A stretch of 64,000 nucleotides of DNA, taken from contig NZ_CP081864.1 in the NCBI RefSeq assembly GCF_019797845.1, forward strand, positions 930,001-994,000, written 5' to 3'. This document shows, piece by piece, positions 45,039-54,362 of the stretch. This DNA comes from Symbiopectobacterium purcellii (GTDB taxonomy: Bacteria; Pseudomonadota; Gammaproteobacteria; Enterobacterales; Enterobacteriaceae). Position numbers and translations under genes: made by a program. Each line of letters begins with the position of its first letter. Position 1 is the first letter of the stretch. The notes beneath the pieces were generated by a model that made no database searches, had not been told where the DNA came from, and was given only the letters and a program-made list of their open reading frames with translations.

Positions 45039-45917
45039 TCAAACAAAATTGGGGGGGGCAAGGCGGCTATAATTGCCTCTGGCCATGATAGTACGTTCGC
45101 TAGTACGTCGCTGGACTTCATTAAATACGGCTAGCTTATCCGCCGGGAATCGACCATCTGCAATTTCTCGCGTCAATTCACGTTTAACCAATAGCTCAAT
45201 ATCTTTTCGACTGCGTTCCGCATCACGCTTTGCCCTGGCTCTTTTAAGCCCATGCTCGCGACGTTCGCGGTGATACTCACGGAATTTGCTTCGCACATAG
45301 CTGAAGGCGCGGTTAGCCAGCTCTTCTAAGTCAAGCCGCAGCAAACCCTTCTTCTCGCGTTGCTTATTCTGCCACTCGGCGCGACTGTTTCGCGCAGCTT
45401 CCAGAGACTGCATTGATACGTCTAAGGCTTCAAATAACGCGGGAGTGAACTGAATGTTCGACGGGGCATTACAGCCAAGTTCTGCCAAAAACTCAGTATC
45501 ATAGGAGATCATGCCAAAATCCTTGTCTAAAGACTCTAACGCACGGGTAACACGGGTTATGGATAAATTTCCACGGTTAGATTCCGTAGCCAGATCGCAT
45601 TCAATAGCGAGAGTTGTCACTGAACACTGGACACGTCCACGTTCACCGGCGAGAGGATCATAGTGAAAACACATCCCCTGGAGTAGGGCATTGATTGCTT
45701 TGCAGCGTAAAGGGGCTGGCTTGCGCTGGCGTTTACCTAATGAACGCGAAAATGCAACGTGCATAAGGAAGTCGAAACGCTCAGTGAATCCCTGTGCTTT
45801 GTCCATCAGTTTCCGACAAAACGGGAGTGTCCGTTTATCGTCAGGTTCGACAAATTTCGGATTAGGGTTTTTGACCTGTTTGTAATGACTAACAGACGTA
45901 ATTGATTGTTCAGTCAC
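45039..45917 (-). CDS. repA: RepA replication initiator, IncFII/I-complex family
   Basis: A 292-aa initiator matching the IncFII RepA family throughout: HYKQVKNPNPKFVEP, KLMDKAQGFTERFDF, AINALLQGMCFHYDPLAGER, CSVTTLAIECDLATES, LSITRVTRALESLDKDFGMI and the basic tail VKRELTREIADGRFPADK. It binds the downstream oriR to start plasmid replication. GTG 45917 is chosen because the leader-peptide stop overlaps it (GTGACTGA), giving translational coupling. An in-frame GTG at 45929 also exists. After the inversion, its natural downstream DNA is at 6367 onward, 38 kb away. RepA acts preferentially in cis, so function may be impaired. Confidence 0.92.
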   Translation of the reverse strand: MTEQSITSVSHYKQVKNPNPKFVEPDDKRTLPFCRKLMDKAQGFTERFDFLMHVAFSRSLGKRQRKPAPLRCKAINALLQGMCFHYDPLAGERGRVQCSVTTLAIECDLATESNRGNLSITRVTRALESLDKDFGMISYDTEFLAELGCNAPSNIQFTPALFEALDVSMQSLEAARNSRAEWQNKQREKKGLLRLDLEELANRAFSYVRSKFREYHRERREHGLKRARAKRDAERSRKDIELLVKRELTREIADGRFPADKLAVFNEVQRRTSERTIMARGNYSRLAPPNFV

Positions 45918-45966
45918 GCCCGCCCGCACTTATGGCGGAGTAGGGGGGTTGTAAGTGATTATACAT
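45910..45966 (-). CDS. RepY-like leader peptide, 18 aa, coupled to repA
   Basis: ATG 45966 opens a short frame, MYNHLQPPYSAISAGGRD, with GAAGG ten bases upstream. Its TGA (45912-45910) overlaps the repA GTG region. I-complex plasmids need translation and termination of such a leader (RepY or RepA6 type) to open the repA start. The frame also contains the pseudoknot partner CTCCGCCA (45940-45933). The peptide sequence itself is unlikely to matter. Confidence 0.72.
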   Translation of the reverse strand: MYNHLQPPYSAISAGGRD

Positions 45967-45976
45967 TTGCTATAAT
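45949..45976 (+). promoter_or_regulatory. Promoter of the antisense copy-control RNA
   Basis: TTGTAA (45949-45954) and a consensus TATAAT (45971-45976), spaced 16 bp, point rightward, against repA. The next bases run into the complement of the repA leader. This is where an Inc/CopA-type RNA starts. Confidence 0.75.
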
Positions 45977-45982
45977 CCTTCT

Positions 45983-46060
45983 CAGGCCAGCGCCTGCTTT
46001 ACGACCCCCTGATATCATTCGGCTCCGCCAAGATTCGAGATGATTTCGGGGGGTTCTTGC
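45983..46060 (+). ncRNA. Antisense copy-number RNA (Inc RNA type) and its repA leader target
   Basis: A stem of CCCCC...ATCAT (46005-46018) and ATGAT...GGGGG (46040-46053) encloses a loop with CTCCGCCAAG. In the repA mRNA the loop reads CTTGGCGGAG, including the conserved UUGGCG of I-complex plasmids. Eight loop bases (TGGCGGAG) pair perfectly with CTCCGCCA next to the repA start (plus-strand 45933-45940), the activating pseudoknot. The antisense RNA blocks both. The transcript ends are estimated. Confidence 0.72.
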
Positions 46061-46304
46061 ATTCAGGGGTTCGGCATTTGCCTATTCCCCCATCCCTAGA
46101 CGCTATTACCGGGAACGTCCTACCCGTAACAATGCATAAGCCAGCCTAATCTAGCACGTTCAATTGTGACGATCAAACCGCGCTTACAATGAGATTCACC
46201 CTAACAATTTGTTCTATATGAACAAATCTCAATTTTCATTAGACTCATGAATCATAAATCTAAGGAAAATGTAGATTAAAAAACTGCCAAATCAGGCAGT
46301 CACA

Positions 46305-46502
46305 TTAGTTAGCTTGAGACTTTTTACCTATCTCGGCCAGTTCTAAAAGTTTTCCAAATTCTTCTGCTGAAACACAGTAAAAGGCGGGGTAGTTACGGCT
46401 CATGATAGCCAGAGCGCCTTTGCCAGAATTGACACACTCAACCGGGTTTTTCCTGAATTCAGTGATGCTGATAACCCTGCCGCTATGGATTACTTGAGTC
46501 AT
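46305..46502 (-). CDS. Orphan Phd/YefM-like antitoxin, 65 aa
   Basis: MTQVIHSGRVISITEFRKNP starts a short Phd-like fold, with the middle segment ALAIMSRNYPAFYCVSAEEF typical of this family. AGGAATTT upstream of ATG provides a moderate ribosome site. No toxin gene follows downstream (46200-46304 is empty) or precedes it, so it is an orphan. The IS5-family element upstream may mark where neighbouring genes were lost. Three spaced operator-like repeats lie directly upstream, supporting autoregulation. Confidence 0.7.
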   Translation of the reverse strand: MTQVIHSGRVISITEFRKNPVECVNSGKGALAIMSRNYPAFYCVSAEEFGKLLELAEIGKKSQAN

Positions 46503-46552
46503 GTGTAAATTCCTCTAATCACAACCTTTGAACCAATCATAGGCACAAAATC

Positions 46553-46609
46553 ATACGTGATCAAGTACAAATAAAAGTACGTGATCTGTACGCAGGAAAG
46601 TACACGATC
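46553..46609. promoter_or_regulatory. Operator-like repeats upstream of the orphan antitoxin
   Basis: Three related decamers occur at about 23-24 bp spacing: ATACGTGATC (46553-46562), GTACGTGATC (46577-46586) and GTACACGATC (46600-46609). Helical-phase spacing upstream of a DNA-binding antitoxin suggests cooperative operator sites. They could also be replication iterons, but repA does not need iterons in this family. Confidence 0.55.
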
Positions 46610-46652
46610 TCGATCACAAAAAAATCAAGTCGATGCCTGGCTTCAGAACTAG

Positions 46653-47497
46653 GGCCTGTTGACAATCATCGCCAAGAACCTGTTTTTTTGTAAAAGAATC
46701 TGTTTACATTCTGTCTTTTTTGGAAAAGCAGAATGCCAAGATTGATGCTCAGTGATGACCAATACGAACGGATTAGCCCGTTTTTGCCGGGAAAGGATTC
46801 GGAGCCGGGACGAACAGCAGCAGATAATCGGCTTTTTGTCGAAGCGGTTTTATGGATCGCCCGAACTGGAAGCCCATGGAGAGATTTACCACCCGATTTC
46901 GGACTCTGGAACTGTGTGTACAAACGCTTTGCCAGATGGTCACGGGCAGAAATATGGCATTCCGTTTTTGCTGAACTTGCGGGCGATGCCGATTTCGAGG
47001 AAATCTTCATCGACAGCACTATCGTACGGGTTCATCAGCATGCAGCGGGCGCTCCCAAAAAAACGGTGACCAGTCGATTGGTCGTTCTCGCGGGGGATTG
47101 ACAACCAAGATTCACGCTCTGGTTGATGGGCTGGGCATGCTTGCCCGTTTTAGTTTGACTGGTGGTCAAAAGAGCGACACCAGAGAAGCATTGCCTTTAC
47201 TTGGTGAATTGAAACCTTCAAGCTTGGCTGCAGACAAAGCCTACGATACGAATGTGATTCTACAATATCTGGAGTCGGTAGGCATTCAGGCTGTCATCCC
47301 CAGCAAAGAGAATCGCCGTGAGCAACGCCCACTGGACAAACATCTTTACGCTTCACGCAATTTGATCGAACGTTTCTTTTGCCGTATCAAGCAATTTCGA
47401 CGCGTAGCTACACGCTTCGACAAACTCTCAAAACGCTTCGCATCATTCGTTGCGCTCGCTGCTGCATTCGTCTGGCTGTGTTAATTGTCAACAGCCC
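46653..47497. mobile_element. IS5-family element (IS427 group), 845 bp
   Basis: The ends GGCCTGTTGACAAT and the complement of GGGCTGTTGACAAT are flanked by CTAG on both sides (46649-46652 and 47498-47501). That fits the short CTAG target duplication of the IS427 group. It separates plasmid-type DNA on the left from pagP and the chromosomal genes on the right. Confidence 0.88.
46733..47484 (+). CDS. IS427-group transposase made by -1 frameshifting
   Basis: Two overlapping frames (46733-47101 and 47098-47484) encode one DDE transposase. The slippery run CCCAAAAAAACGG near 47050 allows a -1 shift, giving ...AGAPKKNGDQSIGRSRGGLTTK in the second frame. First frame: the N-terminal DUF4096-like region with the first catalytic Asp in FIDSTIVRVHQHAAGA. 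Second frame: ADKAYDTNVIL with the second Asp, and NLIERFFCRIKQFR with the Glu. All three residues are present. Split frames joined by A7 slippage are normal for this IS group, so it is not a pseudogene. Confidence 0.88.
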
Positions 47498-47692
47498 CTA
47501 GGATATTTTCTTATAAGAAATATCTCAAATATTGCCGCTTCACCGACAATTACACGCAATAGGGTGTGTCAATCCGTCATAATACCGCTTTGGACAGACT
47601 TCTCCCCGCGGCCTGTTTCCCTAGACCAGACTTTCCCTGTCATGTGACGGTTCAAGTCTCGCAACAACATTGATGGTTTACGAGAAGCAAAG

Positions 47693-48292
47693 ATGTATCT
47701 GAGACGTGTGATATTTACCCTTTTCCCTTTTCTGTTTTCACTTCCTTCCCTCGCTGCCTCAACGGATTTCCCCGTGGACATGTCGAAGGGGACTGTGCAG
47801 AGCAGTGGCCAGGGCAGTTGGTGGCAAAAAGCCAAATTTAATCTATCAGAAACCTGGTCGAACTCGTCAAGTCAGGAACTGTATATCCCGGCTATCACCT
47901 GGCATAACCGCTGGACTTACGACAAAGAGAAAACCGACAAGTACAATGAACGCCCTTGGGGCGCGGGCTATGGTGTGTCGCGGCTGGATGCCGACGGTGA
48001 TTGGCATGGCCTCTATCTGATGGCGTTCAAAGACTCCTTTAACAAATGGGAGCCGATCGGCGGTTATGGCTTTGAGAAACGCTGGACGCCGACCACCAAC
48101 CCGGATTTTCAATTGGGTGCTGGCTTCACCGCTGGCGTCACCATGCGGGACAACTGGCACTATGTCCCGATCCCGGTGTTATTGCCGCTGGTTTCGGTGA
48201 ACTATCAGCGTCTTTCATTTCAGGCGACTTACATTCCAGGTACCTACAACAACGGCAACGTCTTTTTTGCCTGGCTGCGCTGGCAAATCTGA
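47693..48292 (+). CDS. pagP: Lipid A palmitoyltransferase PagP
   Basis: A 199-aa outer-membrane enzyme that moves a palmitate chain from phospholipid to lipid A, raising resistance to cationic peptides. A signal peptide (about 1-22, ending PSLAA) is followed by an N-terminal amphipathic helix ([13 protein letters not shown]) and an eight-stranded barrel. Catalytic residues are the His of ITWHNRW and the Asp-Ser of AFKDSFNKW. The C-terminus, FFAWLRWQI, is as expected. It stands alone, first gene of the chromosomal part. A PhoP-like half site (GGTTTA) lies at about 47673, too little to call a PhoP box. Confidence 0.95.
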   Translation: MYLRRVIFTLFPFLFSLPSLAASTDFPVDMSKGTVQSSGQGSWWQKAKFNLSETWSNSSSQELYIPAITWHNRWTYDKEKTDKYNERPWGAGYGVSRLDADGDWHGLYLMAFKDSFNKWEPIGGYGFEKRWTPTTNPDFQLGAGFTAGVTMRDNWHYVPIPVLLPLVSVNYQRLSFQATYIPGTYNNGNVFFAWLRWQI

Positions 48293-48400
48293 TTGTTCGT
48301 ATATAAACCAAATGTAAACCAAATGTAAACCGCATTGGTCGAGGATTATGCAGCCAATGCGGTACAATGGTGCCTTATCGTTTTTTGCTAGGGTGTCAGC

Positions 48401-49300
48401 GTGTTACTACTGGTCATTACCACCATTCTGTGGGCATTTTCATTTAGCCTGATTGGCGAATTTCTGGCGGGGCAGGTCGATAGCTGGTTCTCTGCCATGT
48501 TTCGTTTAGTGCTGGCCGCCGTGGTTTTTCTGCCGTTCCTGCGTTGGCGTGGTTATTCAGCCAAGGTATTGGGACTGTATTTGCTGATTGGCGTGATCCA
48601 ACTCGGCGTGATGTACCTGCTGCTGTTCCGTAGTTATCTCTATCTCGATGTTCCGACCCTGCTGCTGTTTTCGGTGATGACGCCGCTGTACGTCACATTG
48701 ATTTACGATGTGATTAGCGGACGGCGCTTGCGCTGGGGCTATGCCTTTAGCGCGTTGCTGGCGGTATTGGGGGCCGTAGTCATCCACTATCATGGCGTCA
48801 GCGCGCATTTTTGGCATGGTTTTCTGCTGATTCAGGCTGCCAATATTTGCTTCGCCGCAGGGCAAGTGGGCTATAAACGCCTGATGGAACTGCACCCAAT
48901 GCCGCAGCACAGTGCGTTTTCCTGGTTTTATCTGGGAGCGGGATTGGTGACGCTGGTGGCGTGGGGACTGTTTGGCAACCTCACCAAGCTACCCACTGCC
49001 CCGATACAGTGGGGCGTGTTGGTTTTCCTGGGCGCGATTGTCTCCGGCCTGGGCTATTTCATGTGGAACTACGGTGCTACCAAGGTGGATGCGGGTACGC
49101 TGAGCATCATGAACAACTTTCACGTCCCTGCCGGACTGCTGGTTAACTTCCTCTTCTGGCAAAAGACGCCCGACTGGGGGCGCTTCGCTCTGGGTTCGCT
49201 GATTATCCTTGCGGCTTTGTGGGTACACCAGCGCAGGGTCGTGCAGCATCCCGCACGAACGGCAGATGCGAACACGCGTGCTGGCGGGCAGAACGAATAA
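48401..49300 (+). CDS. bioT: YigM/BioT-type biotin transporter (EamA/DMT family)
   Basis: A 299-aa integral membrane protein with ten predicted helices, starting at GTG 48401 ([20 protein letters not shown]). It carries duplicated EamA domains (about 1-130 and 140-290). The neighbourhood next to metR is where E. coli has yigM, the biotin carrier. Strings [20 protein letters not shown] and [20 protein letters not shown] support the ortholog. Its 3' end overlaps the convergent metR by 98 bp. The direct repeat AACCAAATGTA just upstream (about 48306-48330) may be regulatory but is unassigned. Confidence 0.9.
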   Translation: MLLLVITTILWAFSFSLIGEFLAGQVDSWFSAMFRLVLAAVVFLPFLRWRGYSAKVLGLYLLIGVIQLGVMYLLLFRSYLYLDVPTLLLFSVMTPLYVTLIYDVISGRRLRWGYAFSALLAVLGAVVIHYHGVSAHFWHGFLLIQAANICFAAGQVGYKRLMELHPMPQHSAFSWFYLGAGLVTLVAWGLFGNLTKLPTAPIQWGVLVFLGAIVSGLGYFMWNYGATKVDAGTLSIMNNFHVPAGLLVNFLFWQKTPDWGRFALGSLIILAALWVHQRRVVQHPARTADANTRAGGQNE

Positions 49301-50141
49301 AGGCTTCAAGCACCGGCTGGCGCTGCTCTCCATCGCGTACCGCAGCGTACAGTCGGCTCCACAGCCCCTCGCCCAGCGTTTTGGTCACCACCAATCCCTG
49401 ACGTTCAAAACTTTCCACTACCCAGTGTGGCAGCGCGGCAATTCCCATGCGTGCCGCCACCATCTGAATCAGCAACAGGGTGTTATCCACGCTCTTTAGC
49501 GTTGGGCTGACGCCTGCCGGTTGCAGGAAATGACGCCAGATGTCCAGGCGCTGGCGCTGAACCGGATAGATCATCAGGATCTCACTGGCGAGATCCTCCG
49601 GTGAGACAGTCTCTTTATTCGCTAATGCATGGTCCGGCGCCAGCACCAATCTCACTTCAAAATCAAACATCGGTGAATAGTGCAATCCACTGCGCGGCAA
49701 AATGTCCGATGTCATCACCAGGTCCAGCTCTCCCTGTTGCAGTGCCGGTTGGGGATCAAAGGTGACACCGGATTTGAAATCCATGTTCACCTGTGGCCAT
49801 TGGCTGTGGAAATGCTCCAGCGCGGGCGTCAGCCACTGAATACAGCTATGGCACTCAATCGCCAGACGCAGCGTGGTCTGATGCGGTTCGTTGCATGCCT
49901 GCAATGCCTGTTGAATCTGGGGCAACACCTGATCGGCCAATTGCAGCAGGATTTCCCCCTGAGGGGTAAAGCGCAGCGGTTGGCTCTTACGGACAAACAG
50001 CCGAAAACCCAGACGCTGCTCCAGCTCACTGAACTGGTGGGAAAGCGCCGATTGCGTCTGGTGAAGCTGCGCGGCGGCGGCGGCCAGCGAGCCTGTGCCG
50101 CGTAATGCTTGCAGTGTCCGTAAGTGTTTCAGTTCGATCAT
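49203..50141 (-). CDS. metR: MetR, LysR-type activator of methionine genes
   Basis: A 312-aa LysR-family regulator. The helix-turn-helix is in [20 protein letters not shown] (about 17-36). An effector-binding domain follows ([17 protein letters not shown]). Homocysteine is the co-inducer in the family. It diverges from metE across 103 bp, the conserved metR-metE layout. The C-terminal ~30 residues overlap the end of bioT, and the tail ([11 protein letters not shown]) is therefore constrained by the other gene. Autoregulation through the shared intergenic region is expected. Confidence 0.95.
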   Translation of the reverse strand: MIELKHLRTLQALRGTGSLAAAAAQLHQTQSALSHQFSELEQRLGFRLFVRKSQPLRFTPQGEILLQLADQVLPQIQQALQACNEPHQTTLRLAIECHSCIQWLTPALEHFHSQWPQVNMDFKSGVTFDPQPALQQGELDLVMTSDILPRSGLHYSPMFDFEVRLVLAPDHALANKETVSPEDLASEILMIYPVQRQRLDIWRHFLQPAGVSPTLKSVDNTLLLIQMVAARMGIAALPHWVVESFERQGLVVTKTLGEGLWSRLYAAVRDGEQRQPVLEAFIRSARQHACSHLPFVRDAARPCAGVPTKPQG

Positions 50142-50213
50142 GAGAGTCCTTCACAATGACAGTGAATAATTTGCGCTTGTGCATTATACAGTACCTGTTG
50201 ATTATGGATGTGT

Positions 50214-50229
50214 AAACATCTGGACGGCT
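50214..50229. promoter_or_regulatory. MetJ-like tandem met boxes in the metR-metE interval
   Basis: AAACATCT directly followed by GGACGGCT resembles two consecutive AGACGTCT boxes, with two mismatches each. They sit just before the metE ribosome site. A TTCAC-N7-GTGAA dyad at about 50150-50166 lies near metR and may be involved in MetR binding. MetJ plus SAM would repress metE and MetR would activate it. Confidence 0.55.
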
Positions 50230-50244
50230 AAATGAGGATCAACG

Positions 50245-52512
50245 ATGGCAATTTTAAATCACACACTGGGTTTTCCGCGCGTCGGACTGCGCCGTGAACT
50301 GAAAAAAGCGCAAGAAGGCTATTGGGCAGGCAACCTTACTCAGGCTGAACTGCTGGAAGTGGGCAAATCGCTGCGGGCACGTCACTGGCAACAGCAGAAA
50401 GAGGCGGGCGTTGACCTGCTGCCGGTGGGTGATTTTGCCTGGTACGATCACGTGCTGACCACCAGCCTGCTGCTGGGGAACGTGCCTGCGCGTCACCAAA
50501 ATGCCGATGGCAAGGTTGATATCGATACGCTGTTCCGCATTGGTCGTGGCCGTGCGCCGACGGGCGAACCGGCGGCCGCCGCAGAGATGACCAAATGGTT
50601 TAACACCAACTACCACTACATGGTGCCTGAATTCACTCAGGGACAGCGTTTTTCCCTGACCTGGACCCAACTGCTCGACGAAGTGGACGAAGCGCTGGCG
50701 CTGGGCCACAAGGTCAAACCTGTGCTGCTGGGGCCGGTGACCTACCTGTGGCTGGGTAAAGTGAAGGGTGATGCGTTCGATCGTCTCTCCCTGCTGAAAG
50801 ACATTCTGCCCGTGTATCAACAGGTGCTGGCAGAGCTGGCAAAACGGGGTATCGAGTGGGTACAGATCGATGAACCTGCACTGGTGCTGGAACTGCCGCA
50901 AGCGTGGCTGGATGCCTTTAAACCGGCTTACGATGCGTTGCAGGGCTCAGTCAAACTGCTGCTGACCACTTATTTTGACAGCATCGGCCATAACCTGGAT
51001 ACCCTCCGTGCGCTGCCGGTACAAGGGCTGCATGTGGATCTGGTGCACGGCAAAGATGATGCCGCTGCGCTGCTGGCGCAACTGCCGGCTGATTGGCTGG
51101 TGTCACTGGGTGTGATTAACGGCCGTAACGTGTGGCGTGCGGATCTCAGCACCTGGTTTGAACGCCTGCAACCGCTGGTGGGGCAGCGTCAGCTGTGGAT
51201 CGGTTCTTCCTGTTCTCTGCTGCACAGCCCGATCGATCTGAGCGTGGAAACGCGTCTGGATGACGAAGTGAAAAGCTGGTTCGCCTTCGCCTTGCAGAAG
51301 TGTGCTGAACTGTCACTGCTGACGGCGGCGCTGAACAGCGGCGAGAGTGCTGCTCTGGTGGAATACAGCGCACCGATTCGGGCGCGTAGCACCTCAACGC
51401 GCGTTAACAATGCGGCAGTGACTCAGCGTCTGGCGGCGATCACCGCGCAGGACAGCCAGCGTCAACACGCCTATCCGGTACGCGCCGAGGCACAGCGTGC
51501 ACGTTTCAACCTGCCCGACTGGCCGACGACCACCATTGGTTCATTCCCGCAAACCACGGAAATTCGTGGCCTGCGTCTGGACTTCAAGCAAGGCCGCCTT
51601 GATGGCAACAACTACCGCACGGGCATCGCTGAGCATATCAAACAGGCGATTGTCGAGCAGGAGCGTCTGGGGCTGGATGTGCTGGTGCACGGTGAAGCAG
51701 AACGTAACGACATGGTCGAGTACTTTGGTGAACACCTGGACGGCTTTATCTTCACTCAAAACGGGTGGGTACAGAGCTACGGTTCACGCTGCGTGAAGCC
51801 GCCGGTGATCATCGGTGATATCAGCCGCCCAGAACCGATCACGGTCGAGTGGGCCAAGTATGCTCAATCCCTGACCGACAAGCCGGTAAAAGGCATGTTG
51901 ACCGGGCCGGTGACCATCCTGTGCTGGTCGTTCCCACGCGAAGATGTCAGCCGCGAAACTATCGCCAAGCAGATCGCACTGGCACTGCGTGATGAAGTGG
52001 CGGATTTGGAAAGTGCAGGCATCGGTATTATCCAGATTGATGAACCGGCACTGCGCGAAGGGTTGCCGCTGCGCCGTTCTGACTGGCAGGCTTATCTGGC
52101 ATGGGGCGTTGAGGCATTCCGTCTGAATGCGGCGGTGGTACGAGATGATACCCAGATTCACACTCACATGTGTTACTGCGAGTTTAACGACATCATGGAC
52201 TCCATTGCGGCACTGGATGCGGATGTGATCACCATTGAAACCTCGCGTTCCGACATGGAGTTGCTGGAATCGTTCGAAGAGTTCGAGTACCCGAATGAAA
52301 TCGGGCCGGGCGTGTACGATATCCACTCACCGAACGTTCCAAGCGTGGAATGGATCGAAGCGCTGTTGCGTAAAGCATCACAGCGTATTCCCGCCGAGCG
52401 CCTGTGGGTCAACCCGGACTGCGGCCTGAAAACGCGCGGCTGGCCGGAAACGCGTCAATCACTGGCTAACATGGTCGAAGCGGCACAGCGCTTACGCACA
52501 ACCAACGCTTAA
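50245..52512 (+). CDS. metE: Cobalamin-independent methionine synthase
   Basis: A 755-aa enzyme that transfers the methyl group from 5-methyltetrahydropteroyl-triglutamate to homocysteine. The N-terminal barrel opens [20 protein letters not shown]. The C-terminal catalytic barrel begins near [20 protein letters not shown]. Zinc ligands are in [13 protein letters not shown] (His, Cys) and [11 protein letters not shown] (second Cys), with the Glu of [14 protein letters not shown]. The length is as in E. coli. AGGATC precedes ATG. It is followed by a strong terminator shared with the convergent dlhH. Confidence 0.98.
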   Translation: MAILNHTLGFPRVGLRRELKKAQEGYWAGNLTQAELLEVGKSLRARHWQQQKEAGVDLLPVGDFAWYDHVLTTSLLLGNVPARHQNADGKVDIDTLFRIGRGRAPTGEPAAAAEMTKWFNTNYHYMVPEFTQGQRFSLTWTQLLDEVDEALALGHKVKPVLLGPVTYLWLGKVKGDAFDRLSLLKDILPVYQQVLAELAKRGIEWVQIDEPALVLELPQAWLDAFKPAYDALQGSVKLLLTTYFDSIGHNLDTLRALPVQGLHVDLVHGKDDAAALLAQLPADWLVSLGVINGRNVWRADLSTWFERLQPLVGQRQLWIGSSCSLLHSPIDLSVETRLDDEVKSWFAFALQKCAELSLLTAALNSGESAALVEYSAPIRARSTSTRVNNAAVTQRLAAITAQDSQRQHAYPVRAEAQRARFNLPDWPTTTIGSFPQTTEIRGLRLDFKQGRLDGNNYRTGIAEHIKQAIVEQERLGLDVLVHGEAERNDMVEYFGEHLDGFIFTQNGWVQSYGSRCVKPPVIIGDISRPEPITVEWAKYAQSLTDKPVKGMLTGPVTILCWSFPREDVSRETIAKQIALALRDEVADLESAGIGIIQIDEPALREGLPLRRSDWQAYLAWGVEAFRLNAAVVRDDTQIHTHMCYCEFNDIMDSIAALDADVITIETSRSDMELLESFEEFEYPNEIGPGVYDIHSPNVPSVEWIEALLRKASQRIPAERLWVNPDCGLKTRGWPETRQSLANMVEAAQRLRTTNA

Positions 52513-52531
52513 CCGCACCAGATTGGTACCA

Positions 52532-52562
52532 AACGCAGGGCGTTTCTCCCTGCGTTTTTTTT
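52532..52562 (+). terminator. Rho-independent terminator after metE (bidirectional with dlhH)
   Basis: A perfect nine-base stem, AACGCAGGG against CCCTGCGTT, with a 7-base loop, followed by eight T. It ends just before the dlhH stop codon on the opposite strand and can serve both. Confidence 0.92.
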
Positions 52563-52564
52563 GC

Positions 52565-53392
52565 CTATTTCACACCATACTGCGCAAACCACGCCAGCAT
52601 ACGCTGCCAGCCATCCTGAGCGGACGCTTGATGATAGCTGGGGCGATAATCTGCATGGAAAGCGTGTCCCGCCTCGGGATACACCACAATCTCGGCCGTG
52701 GCGTTGGCAGCGCGTAGCGCCTGTCGCATCAGCTCGACCTGATCGAGCGGGATACTGCCATCTTCTGCGCCGTACAAACCGAGCACCGGCGCACTGAGGT
52801 CGGCGGCGATATCCATGGGGTGTTTCGGTGTGGTCAGGGTTTTGTTACCGGAAAATTTGCCGTACCAGGCAACTGCGGCTTTCAACTGCGGATTGTGCGC
52901 CGCATACAGCCAACTGATGCGTCCGCCCCAACAGAAACCGGTAATGCCAATTTTGTTGGCATCGCCACCCTGTCGCACGGCCCAGTTGGTTGCGCGATCG
53001 AGATCCAACAGCACCTGTGCATCCGGCACCTTGCTGACCAATTCGCTCAGCAACGTTGGGATATCATCATACTGATGCGGATCGCCCTGACGGAAATACA
53101 GTTCTGGCGCGATGGCCAGATAACCCTGTTTAGCCAGCCGACGGCAGACATCCTGAATATGCTGATGCACCCCAAAAATTTCCTGAACCACCAGAATAAT
53201 GAGGTAAGGTCCGTCACCGGATACCGGCTTGGCGAGGTAGGCGGGAAGCTGTTCGCCTTGAGACGGAATGGTGGTCTCACCCGCGATAATCCCTTGGCTG
53301 TCTGTGAGGATCGTCGACTCGGCATGGGGCGTAACGGCACGGGTCATCGCCCGATCGGTATGTCGGAGTTCCAGCGGTTCGGCCACTTTCAT
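52565..53392 (-). CDS. dlhH: Dienelactone hydrolase family protein (YsgA/DlhH)
   Basis: A 275-aa alpha/beta hydrolase. ATG 53392 (MKVAEPLELRHTDRAM) has AGGAG at a normal distance and fits the usual family length. The longer frame from 53464 is unlikely. The cysteine nucleophile is in GITGFCWGGRISW. The Asp and His complete the triad near LYGAEDGSIPLDQ and YPEAGHAFHADYRP. The physiological substrate in enterobacteria is unclear. It converges on metE and diverges from udp, matching the E. coli order metE-ysgA-udp. Confidence 0.93.
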   Translation of the reverse strand: MKVAEPLELRHTDRAMTRAVTPHAESTILTDSQGIIAGETTIPSQGEQLPAYLAKPVSGDGPYLIILVVQEIFGVHQHIQDVCRRLAKQGYLAIAPELYFRQGDPHQYDDIPTLLSELVSKVPDAQVLLDLDRATNWAVRQGGDANKIGITGFCWGGRISWLYAAHNPQLKAAVAWYGKFSGNKTLTTPKHPMDIAADLSAPVLGLYGAEDGSIPLDQVELMRQALRAANATAEIVVYPEAGHAFHADYRPSYHQASAQDGWQRMLAWFAQYGVK

Positions 53393-53483
53393 GATGGTTT
53401 TTCTCCTCTTGAGCCTAAAAGGGATTATTGGTGTGACAACGCGCAATTTATAAGTGTATACCACTGTATTGGTTTCTTTTGGT

Positions 53484-53499
53484 AGTGAGATATATCACT
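53484..53499. promoter_or_regulatory. CRP-like site upstream of udp
   Basis: AGTGA-N6-TCACT is a perfect dyad differing from TGTGA-N6-TCACA only at the outer bases. It lies 66 bp before the udp start, where E. coli udp is controlled by CRP and CytR. Confidence 0.65.
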
Positions 53500-53565
53500 G
53501 CTGTTAGGGTACTGATGCGCTAGGATAATAAACGGTACTATCTTGCCCATGATGAGGAGACGAGT

Positions 53566-54333
53566 ATGTCTGAATCTGATGTGTTCCACCTGGGGTTAAC
53601 CAAACAGGCGCTGCAAGGGGCGACGTTAGCCATTGTGCCCGGCGATCCGGCGCGGGTCGAAAAAATTGCGCGTGAGCTGGATAACCCTGTGTTTCTGGCC
53701 GCACACCGTGAATTTACCACCTGGCGTGCTACGCTTGCAGGGCAACCGGTGGTTATCTGTTCCACGGGCATTGGCGGCCCTTCGACCTCCATCGCGGTGG
53801 AAGAGCTGGCACAATTAGGCGTCAGAACCTTTCTGCGCGTGGGCACCACCGGGGCTATCCAGCCTGATATGAATGTGGGGGACGTGCTGGTGACGACGGC
53901 GGCTGTGCGTTTGGACGGTGCCAGCCTGCACTTTGCGCCACTGGAGTACCCGGCAGTGGCGGATTTTGCCTGCACCGCCGCGCTGGTGGATGCCGCGAAG
54001 GCCTCCGGTTTCCCACTGCATATTGGCGTGACCGCCTCTTCGGATACGTTTTACCCGGGCCAAGAGCGCTACGATACCTACTCTGGGCGCGTTGTGCGGC
54101 GTTTTCAAGGCTCGATGCAAGAGTGGCAAAGCATGGGCGTGCTGAATTATGAAATGGAATCGGCCACGCTGCTTACCATGTGTTCCAGTCAGGGATTGCG
54201 GGCGGGTATGGTCGCAGGCGTGATCGTCAACCGTACCCAGCAGGAAACGCCGGATGTCGCGACGATGAAGCTGGCGGAAACCGCTGCCGTTACGGTGGTG
54301 CTGGATGCAGCACGCCGGTTATTGAGTGCCTGA
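53566..54333 (+). CDS. udp: Uridine phosphorylase
   Basis: A 255-aa cytoplasmic enzyme that splits uridine with phosphate to uracil and ribose-1-phosphate. The opening [20 protein letters not shown] matches E. coli Udp. The phosphate-binding segment is [13 protein letters not shown], the active-site string [17 protein letters not shown], and [15 protein letters not shown] binds ribose and base. It is followed by a phosphatase gene after 29 bp, probably in the same transcript. In E. coli the next gene would be rmuC, which here lies 9 kb away. Confidence 0.97.
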   Translation: MSESDVFHLGLTKQALQGATLAIVPGDPARVEKIARELDNPVFLAAHREFTTWRATLAGQPVVICSTGIGGPSTSIAVEELAQLGVRTFLRVGTTGAIQPDMNVGDVLVTTAAVRLDGASLHFAPLEYPAVADFACTAALVDAAKASGFPLHIGVTASSDTFYPGQERYDTYSGRVVRRFQGSMQEWQSMGVLNYEMESATLLTMCSSQGLRAGMVAGVIVNRTQQETPDVATMKLAETAAVTVVLDAARRLLSA

Positions 54334-54362
54334 GTTTTCCGCCACGTATTGCAAGGAGTTGT

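Noticed and set aside
47660..47692. PhoP box upstream of pagP
   Set aside because: Only one GGTTTA half-site is visible, and the direct-repeat partner at the required spacing is missing.
50142..50244. Cobalamin riboswitch upstream of metE
   Set aside because: The interval is only 103 bp, too short, and lacks a B12-box. MetJ/MetR control explains it.
54180..54362. N-terminal extension of the phosphatase overlapping udp
   Set aside because: It is an out-of-frame reading of udp. ATG 54363 has a good ribosome site and gives the family-like start.
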